DNA from: Pseudomonadota bacterium
GTDB lineage: Bacteria > Pseudomonadota > Alphaproteobacteria > Azospirillales > Azospirillaceae
DNA: 64,000 nucleotides
Reading direction: 5' to 3'
Assembly (NCBI GenBank): GCA_023423695.1
Contig: JAFAFA010000032.1
Coordinates: forward strand, 94,411-158,410
The notes under the pieces are model-generated. The model saw nothing but the letters and a program-made list of their open reading frames with translations. It was not told the DNA's origin and searched no databases. Made by a program: the position numbers and the translations under genes. The stretch's first letter is position 1, and every line of letters starts with the position of its first letter. This document shows positions 8,386 through 16,514 of this stretch, one piece after another.

Positions 8386-9195
8386 ATGCCCGACGCCGCC
8401 GTCCCGATCGACCCGTCCGTCTCCCTGCCCTTCTACCAGCCCACCGGCGACGAATGCGCGCTGTTCGAGCACGCCTACCATCACCGGCTGCCGCTGCTGC
8501 TGAAGGGGCCGACCGGCTGCGGCAAGACCCGCTTCGTCGCCCACATGGCGGCCAAGCTCGGCCGGCCGCTCTACACCGTGTCCTGCCACGACGACCTCAC
8601 CGCCGCCGACCTGACCGGGCGCTACCTGCTGAAGGGCGGCGACACCGTCTGGGCGGACGGGCCGCTGACCCGTGCGGTGCGCGAAGGTGCCGTCTGCTAT
8701 CTCGACGAGGTGGTGGAGGCGCGCAAGGACGTCACCGTCGTGCTGCACCCGCTGACCGACGACCGCCGCATCCTGCCGCTGGACCGCACCGGCGAGACGC
8801 TGGAAGCGCCGCCGGGCTTCATGCTGGTGGTGTCCTACAATCCCGGCTACCAGAATGTCCTGAAGGCGCTGAAGCCCAGCACCCGCCAGCGCTTCCTGGC
8901 CGTCGAGTTCGACTTTCCGGCGCCTGAGCGGGAAATCCCCATCGTGGCGACCGAAAGCGGTCTGGCCGAGAACCGCGTCGTCCCGCTGGTCCGCCTCGCC
9001 AATGCATTGCGCGCGCTGAAGGGCCAGGATTTGGAAGAGGGGGTGTCGACCCGCCTGCTGATCTACTGCGCAACGCTGATCCGCTCCGGGATGAAGCCCG
9101 AACGCGCCATCCGCGCCGCCCTGATCGAGCCGCTGACCGACGACCCGGACATCCGCGCCGGCCTGCTGCGGGTGGCCGAGGTCACGCTGGGGTAG
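8386..9195 (+). CDS. norQ: NorQ, MoxR/CbbQ-type AAA+ ATPase
   Basis: This 269-residue AAA+ ATPase of the CbbQ/NirQ/NorQ group is required with NorD to activate NO reductase, probably by helping insert the non-heme iron. It has Walker A GPTGCGKT at residues 41-48, Walker B in VCYLDEV (about 105-110), sensor motif VVSYNPGYQ and an arginine-finger region KPSTRQRF. The TGG repeat between norB and norQ supplies a weak ribosome-binding site (GGAG at 8372-8375). Downstream is norD, as expected for this chaperone pair. Confidence 0.93.
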   Translation: MPDAAVPIDPSVSLPFYQPTGDECALFEHAYHHRLPLLLKGPTGCGKTRFVAHMAAKLGRPLYTVSCHDDLTAADLTGRYLLKGGDTVWADGPLTRAVREGAVCYLDEVVEARKDVTVVLHPLTDDRRILPLDRTGETLEAPPGFMLVVSYNPGYQNVLKALKPSTRQRFLAVEFDFPAPEREIPIVATESGLAENRVVPLVRLANALRALKGQDLEEGVSTRLLIYCATLIRSGMKPERAIRAALIEPLTDDPDIRAGLLRVAEVTLG

Positions 9196-9217
9196 GGCTT
9201 CCGTCGCACGACAGGCG

Positions 9218-9250
9218 AAGCCCCTCTGCCCGTGATGGGAGAGGGGCTTT
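9218..9250 (+). terminator. GC-rich hairpin between norQ and norD
   Basis: AAGCCCCTCT (9218-9227) pairs with AGAGGGGCTT (9240-9249) around a 12-nt loop. It has only a short T run, so it may act as an attenuator or an mRNA-stabilising hairpin inside the operon. The arms resemble those of the nirK terminator at 12994-13028. Confidence 0.5.
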
Positions 9251-9273
9251 CGGCATCATAGGGAACAGGTGTC

Positions 9274-11190
9274 ATGCTGGAAATCTTCGAGCCGGAGGAG
9301 ACCGTCGGCCGCTTGTGGCACCGCCTGATCGGCGGTCGGTCGAGCTATCCGCACCATCCGGACGCGGCGGTCACGCTGGAGACGATGCGCCCGCGGCTGG
9401 CGGTGTTCTTCCGCGCGCTCGGCGGCGACCGCGGGGTGCGGCTGGCAGCCGGCACGGCAGCGGTTTCGGGGCACCGGCTTCCACTGCTCGACCGCATCGG
9501 GCTTGGGGCGGAGCGGGTGGAACGGGCGGCGCTGGACGGCGATGTGCTCCAGTTGCCGGCAGCCATCGACCTGTTCCCGGACCCGGCGCTGAACGAGCGG
9601 CTGTATGAATGGCTGGCCGCCTTCTTCGCCCATGCCGAAGCGGTGCCGCTTCCCGCCGACCCGCTGCAGGCCGACCTGCAGCTTCTGCGCAGTGCAGCGG
9701 CGACCACAACGGCGGTGCTGACCCGCTGGCCGGGACTGCGCCATCCCTATGACGAACTTGCCCGCGCTGTCGCCGCGATCCGCCCGGTCCGGCGGCTGCC
9801 GCCGGTCGAGGCCGAGGTGGAGCGCGCCGTCCTGGCGCTGCTCGGCGCCGGAGCCGCGACACCGGAGGCGGCGCGGATGCTCGCCCCGACGATCCCGTTG
9901 TCGGACTTCACCGCGCCCTATGGCTATGCCCGCCTGCTGCCGGTCCCGCTGTGGGGACTGGTGGCTCCGTCGAACGAGCGCTCGCTCGCCGCCGCTGCCG
10001 AAAGTCCGGGCGAGGGCGGGCAGGCGGTGGAGGGCGACCAGCGCCGCCGCGCTGCGACCCGGCGGCAGACAGACCAGATCCAGCGCAACGACCCGCTGAT
10101 CCTGAACCGATTCGAGAAGATGCTGAGCCTCGCCGAGGCGCTGAACATCCCGCGCGCCGTCGACGATGACGATGCGGAGAACGCGCGCAAGGCCGCCGAC
10201 GACCTGGACGAGATCGCCGTCGGCACCCACCAGCGCAAGGCCTCGACCACGCTGAAGCTCGACCTCGACCTCGGTGCGCAGGCGGTCGACGACACGCCGT
10301 TGACGGCGACCCTGACCTATCCTGAATGGGACCACCGCCGCCGGGCTCATCTGCCGGACCATTGCCGGGTCATCGCGGAGACCGCGCCGGCCGATGGCGA
10401 GTCCTGGCAGCCCGACGCCGCGGCGCTCCGCCGCATCCGGCAGGTCCGCCGCCAGTTCGAGGCGTTGCGCCCGAAGCGCATGCTGTTCACCGGCCAAGCC
10501 GACGGCGACGAGTTGGATCTGACCGCCCTGGTGCGCAGCCGCGCCGATTTCCGGGCCGGGGGATGCGGCAGCGACCGTGTGCATCAGCAGGCGCGCAACG
10601 CCGCCCGCGACCTCGCCGTCGCCGTGCTGGTCGACGGTTCGCTGTCCACCGACGGCTGGATCGACGGCCGCCGGGTGCTGGACGTGGAGAAGGAGGCGCT
10701 GCTGGCCCTGACCCATGGGCTGACCGCCTGCGGCGACGACCATGCGCTCTACGCCTTCACCTCGCGCCGGCGCGGCTGGGTGCGGGTACAGACGCTGAAG
10801 GGCTTCGACGAGCCGCTGGGCCCCACCGTGACCCGCCGCATCGGCGCCCTGAAGCCCGGCTACTACACCCGCATGGGCGCAGCGATCCGTCATGCGTCTG
10901 CCCAACTCGCCGAGCGGCCGAATCGCCACCGGCTGCTGGTCCTGCTGACCGACGGCAAGCCGAACGACGTGGACCATTACGAAGGCCGCTACGGCATCGA
11001 GGACACCCGTGAGGCCATCCGCGAGGCACGGCGCGACGGTCTGGCCGTCTTCGCCATCACCGTCGATGCGATGGCCCGCGATTACGTGCCCTATCTGTTC
11101 GGACGCGGCGCCTATGCCATATTCCCGCAGGTCTCCCACCTGACGAAGGCGCTGCCGGCATTGTACCGGCAGGTCGCCTGCGTCGCCTGA
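9274..11190 (+). CDS. norD: NorD, von Willebrand A domain protein
   Basis: NorD is the partner of NorQ in maturation of nitric oxide reductase. The 638-residue protein has a helical N-terminal half and a C-terminal VWA domain with the metal-ion site DGSLS at about residues 453-457 and further MIDAS elements (LLVLLTDGKPNDVDHYEGRYG cut here: LTDGKPND, then YGIEDT). The central segment is charged (DDDDAENARK). Position and length fit NorD. It is followed 20 bp later by a mogA-like gene in the same direction. Confidence 0.92.
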   Translation: MLEIFEPEETVGRLWHRLIGGRSSYPHHPDAAVTLETMRPRLAVFFRALGGDRGVRLAAGTAAVSGHRLPLLDRIGLGAERVERAALDGDVLQLPAAIDLFPDPALNERLYEWLAAFFAHAEAVPLPADPLQADLQLLRSAAATTTAVLTRWPGLRHPYDELARAVAAIRPVRRLPPVEAEVERAVLALLGAGAATPEAARMLAPTIPLSDFTAPYGYARLLPVPLWGLVAPSNERSLAAAAESPGEGGQAVEGDQRRRAATRRQTDQIQRNDPLILNRFEKMLSLAEALNIPRAVDDDDAENARKAADDLDEIAVGTHQRKASTTLKLDLDLGAQAVDDTPLTATLTYPEWDHRRRAHLPDHCRVIAETAPADGESWQPDAAALRRIRQVRRQFEALRPKRMLFTGQADGDELDLTALVRSRADFRAGGCGSDRVHQQARNAARDLAVAVLVDGSLSTDGWIDGRRVLDVEKEALLALTHGLTACGDDHALYAFTSRRRGWVRVQTLKGFDEPLGPTVTRRIGALKPGYYTRMGAAIRHASAQLAERPNRHRLLVLLTDGKPNDVDHYEGRYGIEDTREAIREARRDGLAVFAITVDAMARDYVPYLFGRGAYAIFPQVSHLTKALPALYRQVACVA

Positions 11191-11210
11191 CGCCATAAGG
11201 ACCCTGGATT

Positions 11211-11768
11211 ATGACCGACGCCAATGCCGCGACGCCCGCACCGGTGAAAATCGGGATCGTCACCATCTCCGACCGTGCCAGCCGCGGCGTCTACGAGGAC
11301 AAGGGCGGCCCCGCGATCCACGAGGAGCTGACGCGCATCGTCTCCTCGCCCTGGATCGCGGAAGCGCGGGTCATCCCGGACGAGTTGGACCTGATCGCCG
11401 CGACGCTGGTCGAGCTGTGCGATGTCGCCGGCTGCGATCTGGTCGTCACCACCGGCGGCACCGGACCCGCCCCGCGCGACGTGACGCCGGAAGCGACGGA
11501 GCGGGTGTGCGACAAGATGATGCCGGGATTCGGCGAACTGATGCGATCGGTCAGCCTGCGGGTGGTGCCGACCGCCATCCTGTCGCGCCAGACCGCCGGC
11601 ATCCGCGGCCGCAGCCTGATCGTCAATCTGCCGGGCAAGCCGTCCGCCATCCACGACTGCCTGGAGGCGGTGTTTCCCGCAATTCCCTATTGCCTGGACC
11701 TGATCGGTGCCGGCCGCATCGAAACGGACCCGGCCGTGTGCACCGCCTTTCGCCCGAAATCGCAGTAG
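11211..11768 (+). CDS. mogA: Molybdopterin adenylyltransferase MogA
   Basis: MogA adenylates molybdopterin before molybdate insertion. The 185-residue protein has the diagnostic TTGGTGPAPRDVTPEAT (about residues 83-99), early GIVTISDRASRG and the later NLPGKPSAI loop. Its place between norD and nirK, 20 bp after norD, is unusual because neither nitric oxide reductase nor copper nitrite reductase uses molybdenum. It may serve a molybdenum enzyme made under the same conditions, such as nitrate reductase or formate dehydrogenase (inference). Confidence 0.9.
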   Translation: MTDANAATPAPVKIGIVTISDRASRGVYEDKGGPAIHEELTRIVSSPWIAEARVIPDELDLIAATLVELCDVAGCDLVVTTGGTGPAPRDVTPEATERVCDKMMPGFGELMRSVSLRVVPTAILSRQTAGIRGRSLIVNLPGKPSAIHDCLEAVFPAIPYCLDLIGAGRIETDPAVCTAFRPKSQ

Positions 11769-11834
11769 GGAAATCCTTATTGATTGTAAGGAAACAAACT
11801 TGGCCTGCGACAAAGTTGCGCCCAGGCCTTCCAC

Positions 11835-11848
11835 TTGACGGCGGTCAA
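11835..11848. promoter_or_regulatory. FNR/NNR/DNR-type box upstream of nirK
   Basis: TTGACGGCGGTCAA differs in one central base from the nor box at 6330-6343. Its centre is 68 nt upstream of the nirK ATG; with the usual 41.5-nt spacing, transcription would begin near 11883 and give a leader of about 27 nt. This links nirK to the same oxygen/NO response as the nor genes. Confidence 0.8.
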
Positions 11849-11909
11849 GAAGAGAGAGGGGGAACGGGAGGAATATTACCTCACAAGAGACAAACCCCGA
11901 GATGACGCC

Positions 11910-12977
11910 ATGAAAACCTCGCTCTCCCTCGTCACCGTCAGCGCCGCCGCCCTGATGATCCTCTCCGGCATCGGTGCCGCTTCGGCGGCGGACACGCTCT
12001 ACGCCGACCCGAAGGTCAAGCAGCCCACCCACAGCGTCGTCATGGATCCGGCGTCGGTTCCCGCCCCGGAAAAGGCCGGCAAGCGGGCGCCGAAGACCCA
12101 CAAGGTCTCGCTGGTGACGACGGAGGTCGAATCCAAACTGGATGACGGCACCACCTACACCTACTGGACCTTCAACAACACGGTCCCCGGCCCGATGGTG
12201 CGGGTGCGGGTCGGCGACACGGTGGACGTCTCCATCGCCAATGCGCCGGAATCGACCATGAACCATTCCGTCGACTTCCACGCCGCGACGGGCTTCCTCG
12301 GCGGCGGCCAGATCACCCAGGTAGAGCCGGGCCAGACCAAGGCCTTCAGCTTCAAGGCGCTGACCCCCGGTGTCTACGTGTATCACTGCGCCACGCCGAT
12401 GGTTGCCCACCACATCTCCAAGGGCATGTACGGCCTGATCGTGGTCGAGCCGGAAGCCGGCCTGCCGCCGGTGGATCACGAATTCTACGTGATGCAGCAG
12501 GAGATCTACGCCACCAAGGCCAAGAACCTGTCGAACGCCGAGGACGACTATGACGGCCTCGTCAACGAGCGTCCGAGCTATCTGGTGTTCAACGGCACGG
12601 TCGGCGCGCTGACCAAGGACAAGCCGCTGAAGGCCAAGGTCGGTGAGACCGTGCGCCTGTACTTCGGCGTCGGCGGCCCGAACCTGACCTCTTCCTTCCA
12701 TGTCATCGGCGAGATCTTCGACCGCGTCTACAACATGGGCGGCCTGGAAACCGAGCCGGCCAAGGGCATCCAGACCGTGACCGTCGCCCCCGGCGGCGCT
12801 ACCATGGTGGAGTTCAAGGTCGACTATCCCGGTAAATACGCCCTGGTCGACCATGCGCTGAGCCGCGCCACAAAGGGCCTGATCGGCATCCTGGAAGTCG
12901 AAGGCACGGCCGACGACAGCATCATCCTCGACAAGTCCGGCGACTCCCGCAAGAAGATGGGCGAGATGCAGCACTGA
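11910..12977 (+). CDS. nirK: Copper-containing nitrite reductase NirK
   Basis: NirK is the periplasmic copper enzyme that reduces nitrite to NO. The 355-residue precursor has a Sec signal peptide ending near ASAADT. Copper ligands can be read directly: H119 (type 1), H124 and H159 (type 2), C160, H168 and M173 (type 1), and C-terminal H315 (type 2). Catalytic D122 and H264 are in VDFH and SFHVIGE. The motif YHCATPMVAHH, without the extra residues of the AniA-like form, matches the class II group common in alphaproteobacteria. An upstream in-frame ATG is absent; the chosen start leaves the signal peptide at the N-terminus. A strong terminator follows. Confidence 0.97.
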   Translation: MKTSLSLVTVSAAALMILSGIGAASAADTLYADPKVKQPTHSVVMDPASVPAPEKAGKRAPKTHKVSLVTTEVESKLDDGTTYTYWTFNNTVPGPMVRVRVGDTVDVSIANAPESTMNHSVDFHAATGFLGGGQITQVEPGQTKAFSFKALTPGVYVYHCATPMVAHHISKGMYGLIVVEPEAGLPPVDHEFYVMQQEIYATKAKNLSNAEDDYDGLVNERPSYLVFNGTVGALTKDKPLKAKVGETVRLYFGVGGPNLTSSFHVIGEIFDRVYNMGGLETEPAKGIQTVTVAPGGATMVEFKVDYPGKYALVDHALSRATKGLIGILEVEGTADDSIILDKSGDSRKKMGEMQH

Positions 12978-12993
12978 GGGTTGGGTCTGATTT

Positions 12994-13028
12994 AAAAGCC
13001 CCTCTCCTGCAAGGGAGAGGGGCTTTTT
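12994..13028 (+). terminator. Rho-independent terminator of nirK
   Basis: AAAAGCCCCTCTCC pairs with GGGAGAGGGGCTTTTT around a short loop, giving a stem of about 13 bp and a T run at 13024-13028. It ends the rightward nor/nirK region and faces the terminator of the minus-strand micro-gene 18 bp away. Confidence 0.88.
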
Positions 13029-13045
13029 CATCGCCTATACCACCG

Positions 13046-13081
13046 AAAAACAAAGAAGGGCCGCCGTTTCCGGCAGCCCTT
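13046..13081 (-). terminator. Terminator of the minus-strand micro-gene
   Basis: Read leftwards, AAGGGC-T-GCCG, a GAAA loop and CGGC-G-GCCCTT form an 11-position stem with one mismatch. It is followed by CTTTG and TTTTT. It lies 41 bp after the stop of the 26-codon ORF and would give a transcript of roughly 180-190 nt from the promoter at 13241-13268. Confidence 0.7.
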
Positions 13082-13122
13082 CCATTGTCTATCCGTGTGT
13101 CGTCGACACCACGGCGCAGTCC

Positions 13123-13203
13123 TTAGCGGACCGAAATCCCCTTCGCGAAGAAAGAGACCTCGGCCTTGGCGCTCGACGACGAGTGAGACGGACAATGAGA
13201 CAC
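13123..13203 (-). CDS. 26-residue peptide ORF with extended Shine-Dalgarno
   Basis: This minus-strand ORF starts with GTG at 13203 and ends with TAA at 13125. The peptide begins MSHCPSHSSSS and ends FFAKGISVR. It contains a CPSH motif, a serine run and no membrane segment. The ribosome-binding site AGGAGG (13211-13216) is 7 nt from the start, and 15 bases (13206-13220) are complementary to the conserved end of 16S rRNA. It has its own promoter and terminator. I recognise no family. It could be a small secreted or modified peptide precursor, a metal-sensing leader, or the translated part of a regulatory RNA; none is established. Confidence 0.55.
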   Translation of the reverse strand: MSHCPSHSSSSAKAEVSFFAKGISVR

Positions 13204-13205
13204 GA

Positions 13206-13220
13206 GATCACCTCCTTTCT
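13206..13220 (-). promoter_or_regulatory. Hyper-extended ribosome-binding site
   Basis: On the minus strand AGAAAGGAGGTGATC is the exact complement of the conserved bacterial 16S 3' tail (GATCACCTCCTTTCT). Most ribosome-binding sites in this window match only 4-6 bases. The site is correctly spaced for the GTG at 13203. Confidence 0.75.
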
Positions 13221-13240
13221 GTTGTTGGCGTATGACACCC

Positions 13241-13268
13241 TATATAAGCCGGGTCGCGTGAACTGCAA
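13241..13268 (-). promoter_or_regulatory. Sigma-70-type promoter of the micro-gene
   Basis: On the minus strand TTGCAG (13263-13268) and TATATA (13241-13246) are separated by 16 bp. The -10 is unusually AT-rich for this genome. The predicted start near 13234 leaves a leader of about 30 nt before the ribosome-binding site. It lies just beyond the 3' end of the TRAP gene dctM. Confidence 0.6.
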
Positions 13269-13310
13269 GGCGGATTGCTGACCGCCCCGCTGTGACATTT
13301 GCCGGCCCGC

Positions 13311-14588
13311 TCACATCAGCGCGTTGGGCACGAACAGCACTATCCCGGGCCACAGGAGCAGCACCGCGACCAGAGCCACCACCGCCAGGACGAAGGGGAT
13401 GGATTCGACGATGTATTCCTCGATGGGGCAGTCCAGCAGGCTGCACACGGTGTACATCGCCACCCCCACCGGCGGGGTCATCGAACCCAGCGTGACGATG
13501 GTCATCATCAGGATGCCGAAATGCACCGGATCGACGCCAAGCGGCTGGACGATCGGCAGGAAGATCGGCGTCAGCAGAAGCACCAGAACCGTGCTTTCGA
13601 TGAACAGGCCGGCGATGAACAGGAAGATCAGGATCAGGGTCACCACCAGCGCCGGTTCCCGCGTCAGGTCGGTCATGGCGGCGGCGATGCTCTGCGGCGC
13701 CTGTTCGAAGACGATGGCGTAGCCGACCATTCCGGAGAACAGGATGATCAGCATGATCAGGCCGGTATCCGTCACCGCCTCGACCAGCGCGTCGGTCAGC
13801 CCTTGCATGGTCAGTTCGCGGTGGGCGAAGAAGCCGACGAGCACGGCATAGACGACGGCGAAGGCGCCCACTTCCGACGGAGTGAACAGGCCGCCGCGGA
13901 TGGCGACCAGCAGGGCCACCGGGAACAGCAGAGCCCATTTAGCGTCGACCACCGCCGCCCACACCGCCTTCGCGGTCGGCCGCTGGGTGGTGGCGGCGCG
14001 ATAGCCGCGGCGCCGGGCGATCCACCAGACGGTGAACATCAGCACGGCCATCATCAGGAAGCCGGGAACGATGCCGGCCAGGAACAGCCGGCCGATCGAC
14101 ACGTTGCCGACGAAGCCGTACAGAATCAGGCCCAGGCTGGGCGGAATGGTCGCGGTGATCAGCGACCCAACCGCGATGACGGCCGAGGTGAAGCCCTTGG
14201 AATAGCCGCTGCGGATCAGGTCGGGACCCAGGATGCGCGCCTCCATCGCCGCGTCGGCGACGGCGGAGCCCGACACGCCGCCCATCAGCGTGGACAGCAC
14301 GATGCAGACCTGCGCCAGACCGCCCGACATCCAGGACACCAGCACGTTCGAACAGGCGATCAGCCGGTGGGTGATGCCGGTCCGGTTCATCATGTGCCCG
14401 GCCAGCACGAAGAAGGGGACCGCCAGCAGCGGGAAGCTCTGCGACGCGGTGGCGACCTGCTGCACCCCGATCGACATCGGGATGATGCCGTTGGTCAGGA
14501 AGAAGGTGAAGCCGGCGATGCCGATGGCGAAGGCGATAGGAACGCCCAGCCCCATCAGGACGAAAAAGGATACGGCGAGCAGGGTCAC
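13311..14588 (-). CDS. dctM: TRAP transporter large permease (DctM type)
   Basis: This is the 425-residue, about 12-helix ion-coupled subunit of a tripartite ATP-independent periplasmic transporter. Family landmarks include VPFFVLAGHMMNRTGI, GGVSGSAVADAAMEARIL, PPSLGLILYGF and TPPVGVAMYTVCSLL. The GTG start at 14588 overlaps the dctQ stop (GTGA), which sets the start. It is the last gene of dctP-dctQ-dctM, running left. The substrate is probably a carboxylate or related anion, set by DctP. Confidence 0.93.
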   Translation of the reverse strand: MTLLAVSFFVLMGLGVPIAFAIGIAGFTFFLTNGIIPMSIGVQQVATASQSFPLLAVPFFVLAGHMMNRTGITHRLIACSNVLVSWMSGGLAQVCIVLSTLMGGVSGSAVADAAMEARILGPDLIRSGYSKGFTSAVIAVGSLITATIPPSLGLILYGFVGNVSIGRLFLAGIVPGFLMMAVLMFTVWWIARRRGYRAATTQRPTAKAVWAAVVDAKWALLFPVALLVAIRGGLFTPSEVGAFAVVYAVLVGFFAHRELTMQGLTDALVEAVTDTGLIMLIILFSGMVGYAIVFEQAPQSIAAAMTDLTREPALVVTLILIFLFIAGLFIESTVLVLLLTPIFLPIVQPLGVDPVHFGILMMTIVTLGSMTPPVGVAMYTVCSLLDCPIEEYIVESIPFVLAVVALVAVLLLWPGIVLFVPNALM

Positions 14589-15103
14589 GGCATCACCTCC
14601 TCGGCGAGCGGAACTTCCGACGGCGTGTTGAAGATCGGGCGCGGGGTCCGGCGCAGCCGGCCGATGGCGGCAACCGTCTGCCCCAGCAGGGTGAAGGACA
14701 GCAGCAGGCAGCCGACCGGCACCGCCGCAGTGACGAAGGCATAGCTGATGCCGCTGTCGCCGAACTGCCGTTCCAGGTTCAGCATGGTCAGCTGATAACC
14801 CTTGACCGCCATGGTCAGCAGGAAGGCCAGCACCACCAGCGCCAGCAGGATGTCCAGCACCGCGCGCGGCCGCGCCGGCAGGCGCTTGACCAGATAGTCG
14901 ATGCCGATATGGGCATGCTTGCGCAGGGCAAGGTCGGCGCCGAGGAAGCTGGCCCAGGCGAACAGCAGCTGGGCGACGTCCACCGACCAGACCAGGGGAT
15001 AGCCGAACCAGCGGCTGACGCCTGCCAGGAAGACCAGCAGGACGATGACGGCGAGCAGCGTCGTCGCCAACACCGCCTCCGCCTTGACGTACAGGGATTT
15101 CAT
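14585..15103 (-). CDS. dctQ: TRAP transporter small permease (DctQ type)
   Basis: This 172-residue protein has four membrane helices. It carries the family pattern RWFGYPLVWSVDVAQLLFAW with FLGADLALRKHAHIGIDYLV (about residues 31-70). It bridges the large permease and binding protein. It overlaps dctM by 4 bases and lies 123 bp downstream of dctP. Confidence 0.92.
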   Translation of the reverse strand: MKSLYVKAEAVLATTLLAVIVLLVFLAGVSRWFGYPLVWSVDVAQLLFAWASFLGADLALRKHAHIGIDYLVKRLPARPRAVLDILLALVVLAFLLTMAVKGYQLTMLNLERQFGDSGISYAFVTAAVPVGCLLLSFTLLGQTVAAIGRLRRTPRPIFNTPSEVPLAEEVMP

Positions 15104-15226
15104 TGCAAGGGGGTGCTCCGGTCCGGCCCGCCGGGGTCGTCAGCGACGACGAAGGCTGCGAGCGTCGGTTGTTGGGAGGGGAGCGGGAGGGAAGGGGGTG
15201 GCCCGACCGGGACACCCCCACTCCGG

Positions 15227-16210
15227 TTACTGCTTGACGAGGGCTTCGACCTGCTTGTGCAGATCGCCATAGCCGAGCTTTTCATAAACCGGGGCCGTGG
15301 CGGTGCGGAAGGGCGCCACGTCGATCTCGACGATCTGCATGCCCTTGTCCTTCATCTGCTTCTCGAAGTCCGCCAGCGAATCTTCGGTCGCCTTAGACGC
15401 GCTGTCGCCGGCCTTCAGCGATTCCTCGCGCAGCAGCGTCTGCATGTCCTTCGGCAGGCCGTCGAACCAAGCAGCGCTGGTGACGATGCCGGTGATCAGG
15501 TTGATGTGGCCGGTCTTGGTCAGGTACTTCGCCACCTCGTACAGGCGGGAGCCGTAGATGGCCGGGTCCTGCGCCTCCGCCCCGTCGATCACCTGCTGCT
15601 GCATGGCGGTGTAGACCTCCGACCAGGGCAGCGGCGTCGGCGTGGCTCCCATGGCGCGGATCGTCTCCATCCACACCGGCGCACCGGGGGTGCGGACGCG
15701 CACGCCGCTGAGGTCGGCCGGCACCTTCACCGGCTTGTTGGTCAGCATGTGGCGCTCGCCCTGCCACCAGTTGAAGGACAGCACCTGATGGCCCGACGCC
15801 TTGCGCAGCTTCTGCACCCACTCCTCGAACATCGGGGAGGTCACGACCTTGCGGATCCCGCCATAGCCCTGGGCGACGTAGGGCGCACCGAGAACGCCGA
15901 ACTCCTTCACGAAGACGGCCAGCCGGCCGCCGTCCACCACCACCGCGACGGGGGCGCCGGCCCGCGCCTGCTCCAGCAGATCCTCGTCCTTGCCCAGCTG
16001 CGAGGCAGGGAAAAGCCGGACGCTCATCTTGCCGGCCGACCGCTTTTCCACATTGGCCTTGAACTCCTCCAGGCCCTTGTAGAGCGGATCCTGCGGCGAC
16101 AGCGCCGTGTTGACGCTGAGGGTGTAGTCGGCGGCCGACGCGCCGAACGAAGCCAGGGACATCACCGAACCGAACAGCGCAGCGCGCACGGCCTTCGCCA
16201 TGACAGACAT
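15227..16210 (-). CDS. dctP: TRAP transporter solute-binding protein (DctP type)
   Basis: This 327-residue periplasmic binding protein has a Sec signal ending near FGASAADY. The TRAP fold is supported by LSPQDPLYKGLEEFKANVEK, the LFPASQLGKDEDLLEQ stretch and the ligand-binding arginine region VRVRTPGAPVW (about residues 165-175). ATG at 16210 is preceded by GGGAGG at 7 nt; a second ATG at 16201 is possible. The specific ligand cannot be assigned from sequence. Confidence 0.92.
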   Translation of the reverse strand: MSVMAKAVRAALFGSVMSLASFGASAADYTLSVNTALSPQDPLYKGLEEFKANVEKRSAGKMSVRLFPASQLGKDEDLLEQARAGAPVAVVVDGGRLAVFVKEFGVLGAPYVAQGYGGIRKVVTSPMFEEWVQKLRKASGHQVLSFNWWQGERHMLTNKPVKVPADLSGVRVRTPGAPVWMETIRAMGATPTPLPWSEVYTAMQQQVIDGAEAQDPAIYGSRLYEVAKYLTKTGHINLITGIVTSAAWFDGLPKDMQTLLREESLKAGDSASKATEDSLADFEKQMKDKGMQIVEIDVAPFRTATAPVYEKLGYGDLHKQVEALVKQ

Positions 16211-16365
16211 CTCGTTTCCTCCCAGCAAATTGGACTGTCGGCGGCATGGAAACCGCCGTTCGACTGGTGCGTGTTCGGCCCGACGCCGGGGTGCCGGCGG
16301 CGCCCGCAAGACGGGGCTCCGGCAGGGAAGGGAATGGCCGATGACCAGATTGTTGAACGACTGGT

Positions 16366-16394
16366 ATGGTAGTATGTATGAATGGTCTTGGCAA
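16366..16394 (-). promoter_or_regulatory. Candidate promoter of the TRAP operon
   Basis: On the minus strand TTGCCA (16389-16394) and TACCAT (16366-16371) are 17 bp apart. The -10 region overlaps repeated GTATG units (GTATGGTAGTATGTATG on the plus strand), an operator-like pattern. The rest of the 16211-16514 interval holds only this and the terminator at 16456-16497. Confidence 0.4.
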
Positions 16395-16455
16395 TAGCGT
16401 TTCGGGCGGAATGTACGTTTTGCCTGCATGACGGGCGTCGGACGGTGTGCGCATG

Positions 16456-16497
16456 GAAAAAGGGCCGGCACCCTAGAAGGATGCCGGCCCTTTTCTT
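16456..16497 (-). terminator. Terminator of the SDR gene (bidirectional form)
   Basis: AAAAAGGGCCGGCA and TGCCGGCCCTTTTCTT form a strong stem around an 11-nt loop, with A and T runs on both sides. Read leftwards it ends the SDR transcription unit before the TRAP promoter. Confidence 0.82.
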
Positions 16498-16514
16498 ATC
16501 CGTGTTCAGCCCGC

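Noticed and set aside
6910..8748. 612-codon minus-strand open frame
   Set aside because: It is antisense to norB and norQ, with a low-complexity H/D/G/R/Q composition typical of shadow frames in GC-rich DNA.
13206..13220. A relic of a 16S rRNA gene end (for example an integration scar)
   Set aside because: The match stops at the tail; no flanking rRNA sequence is present, and the position and spacing suit a ribosome-binding site.
13299..14744. 481-codon plus-strand open frame
   Set aside because: It is antisense to the TRAP permeases and rich in D/H/Q/R without any domain.
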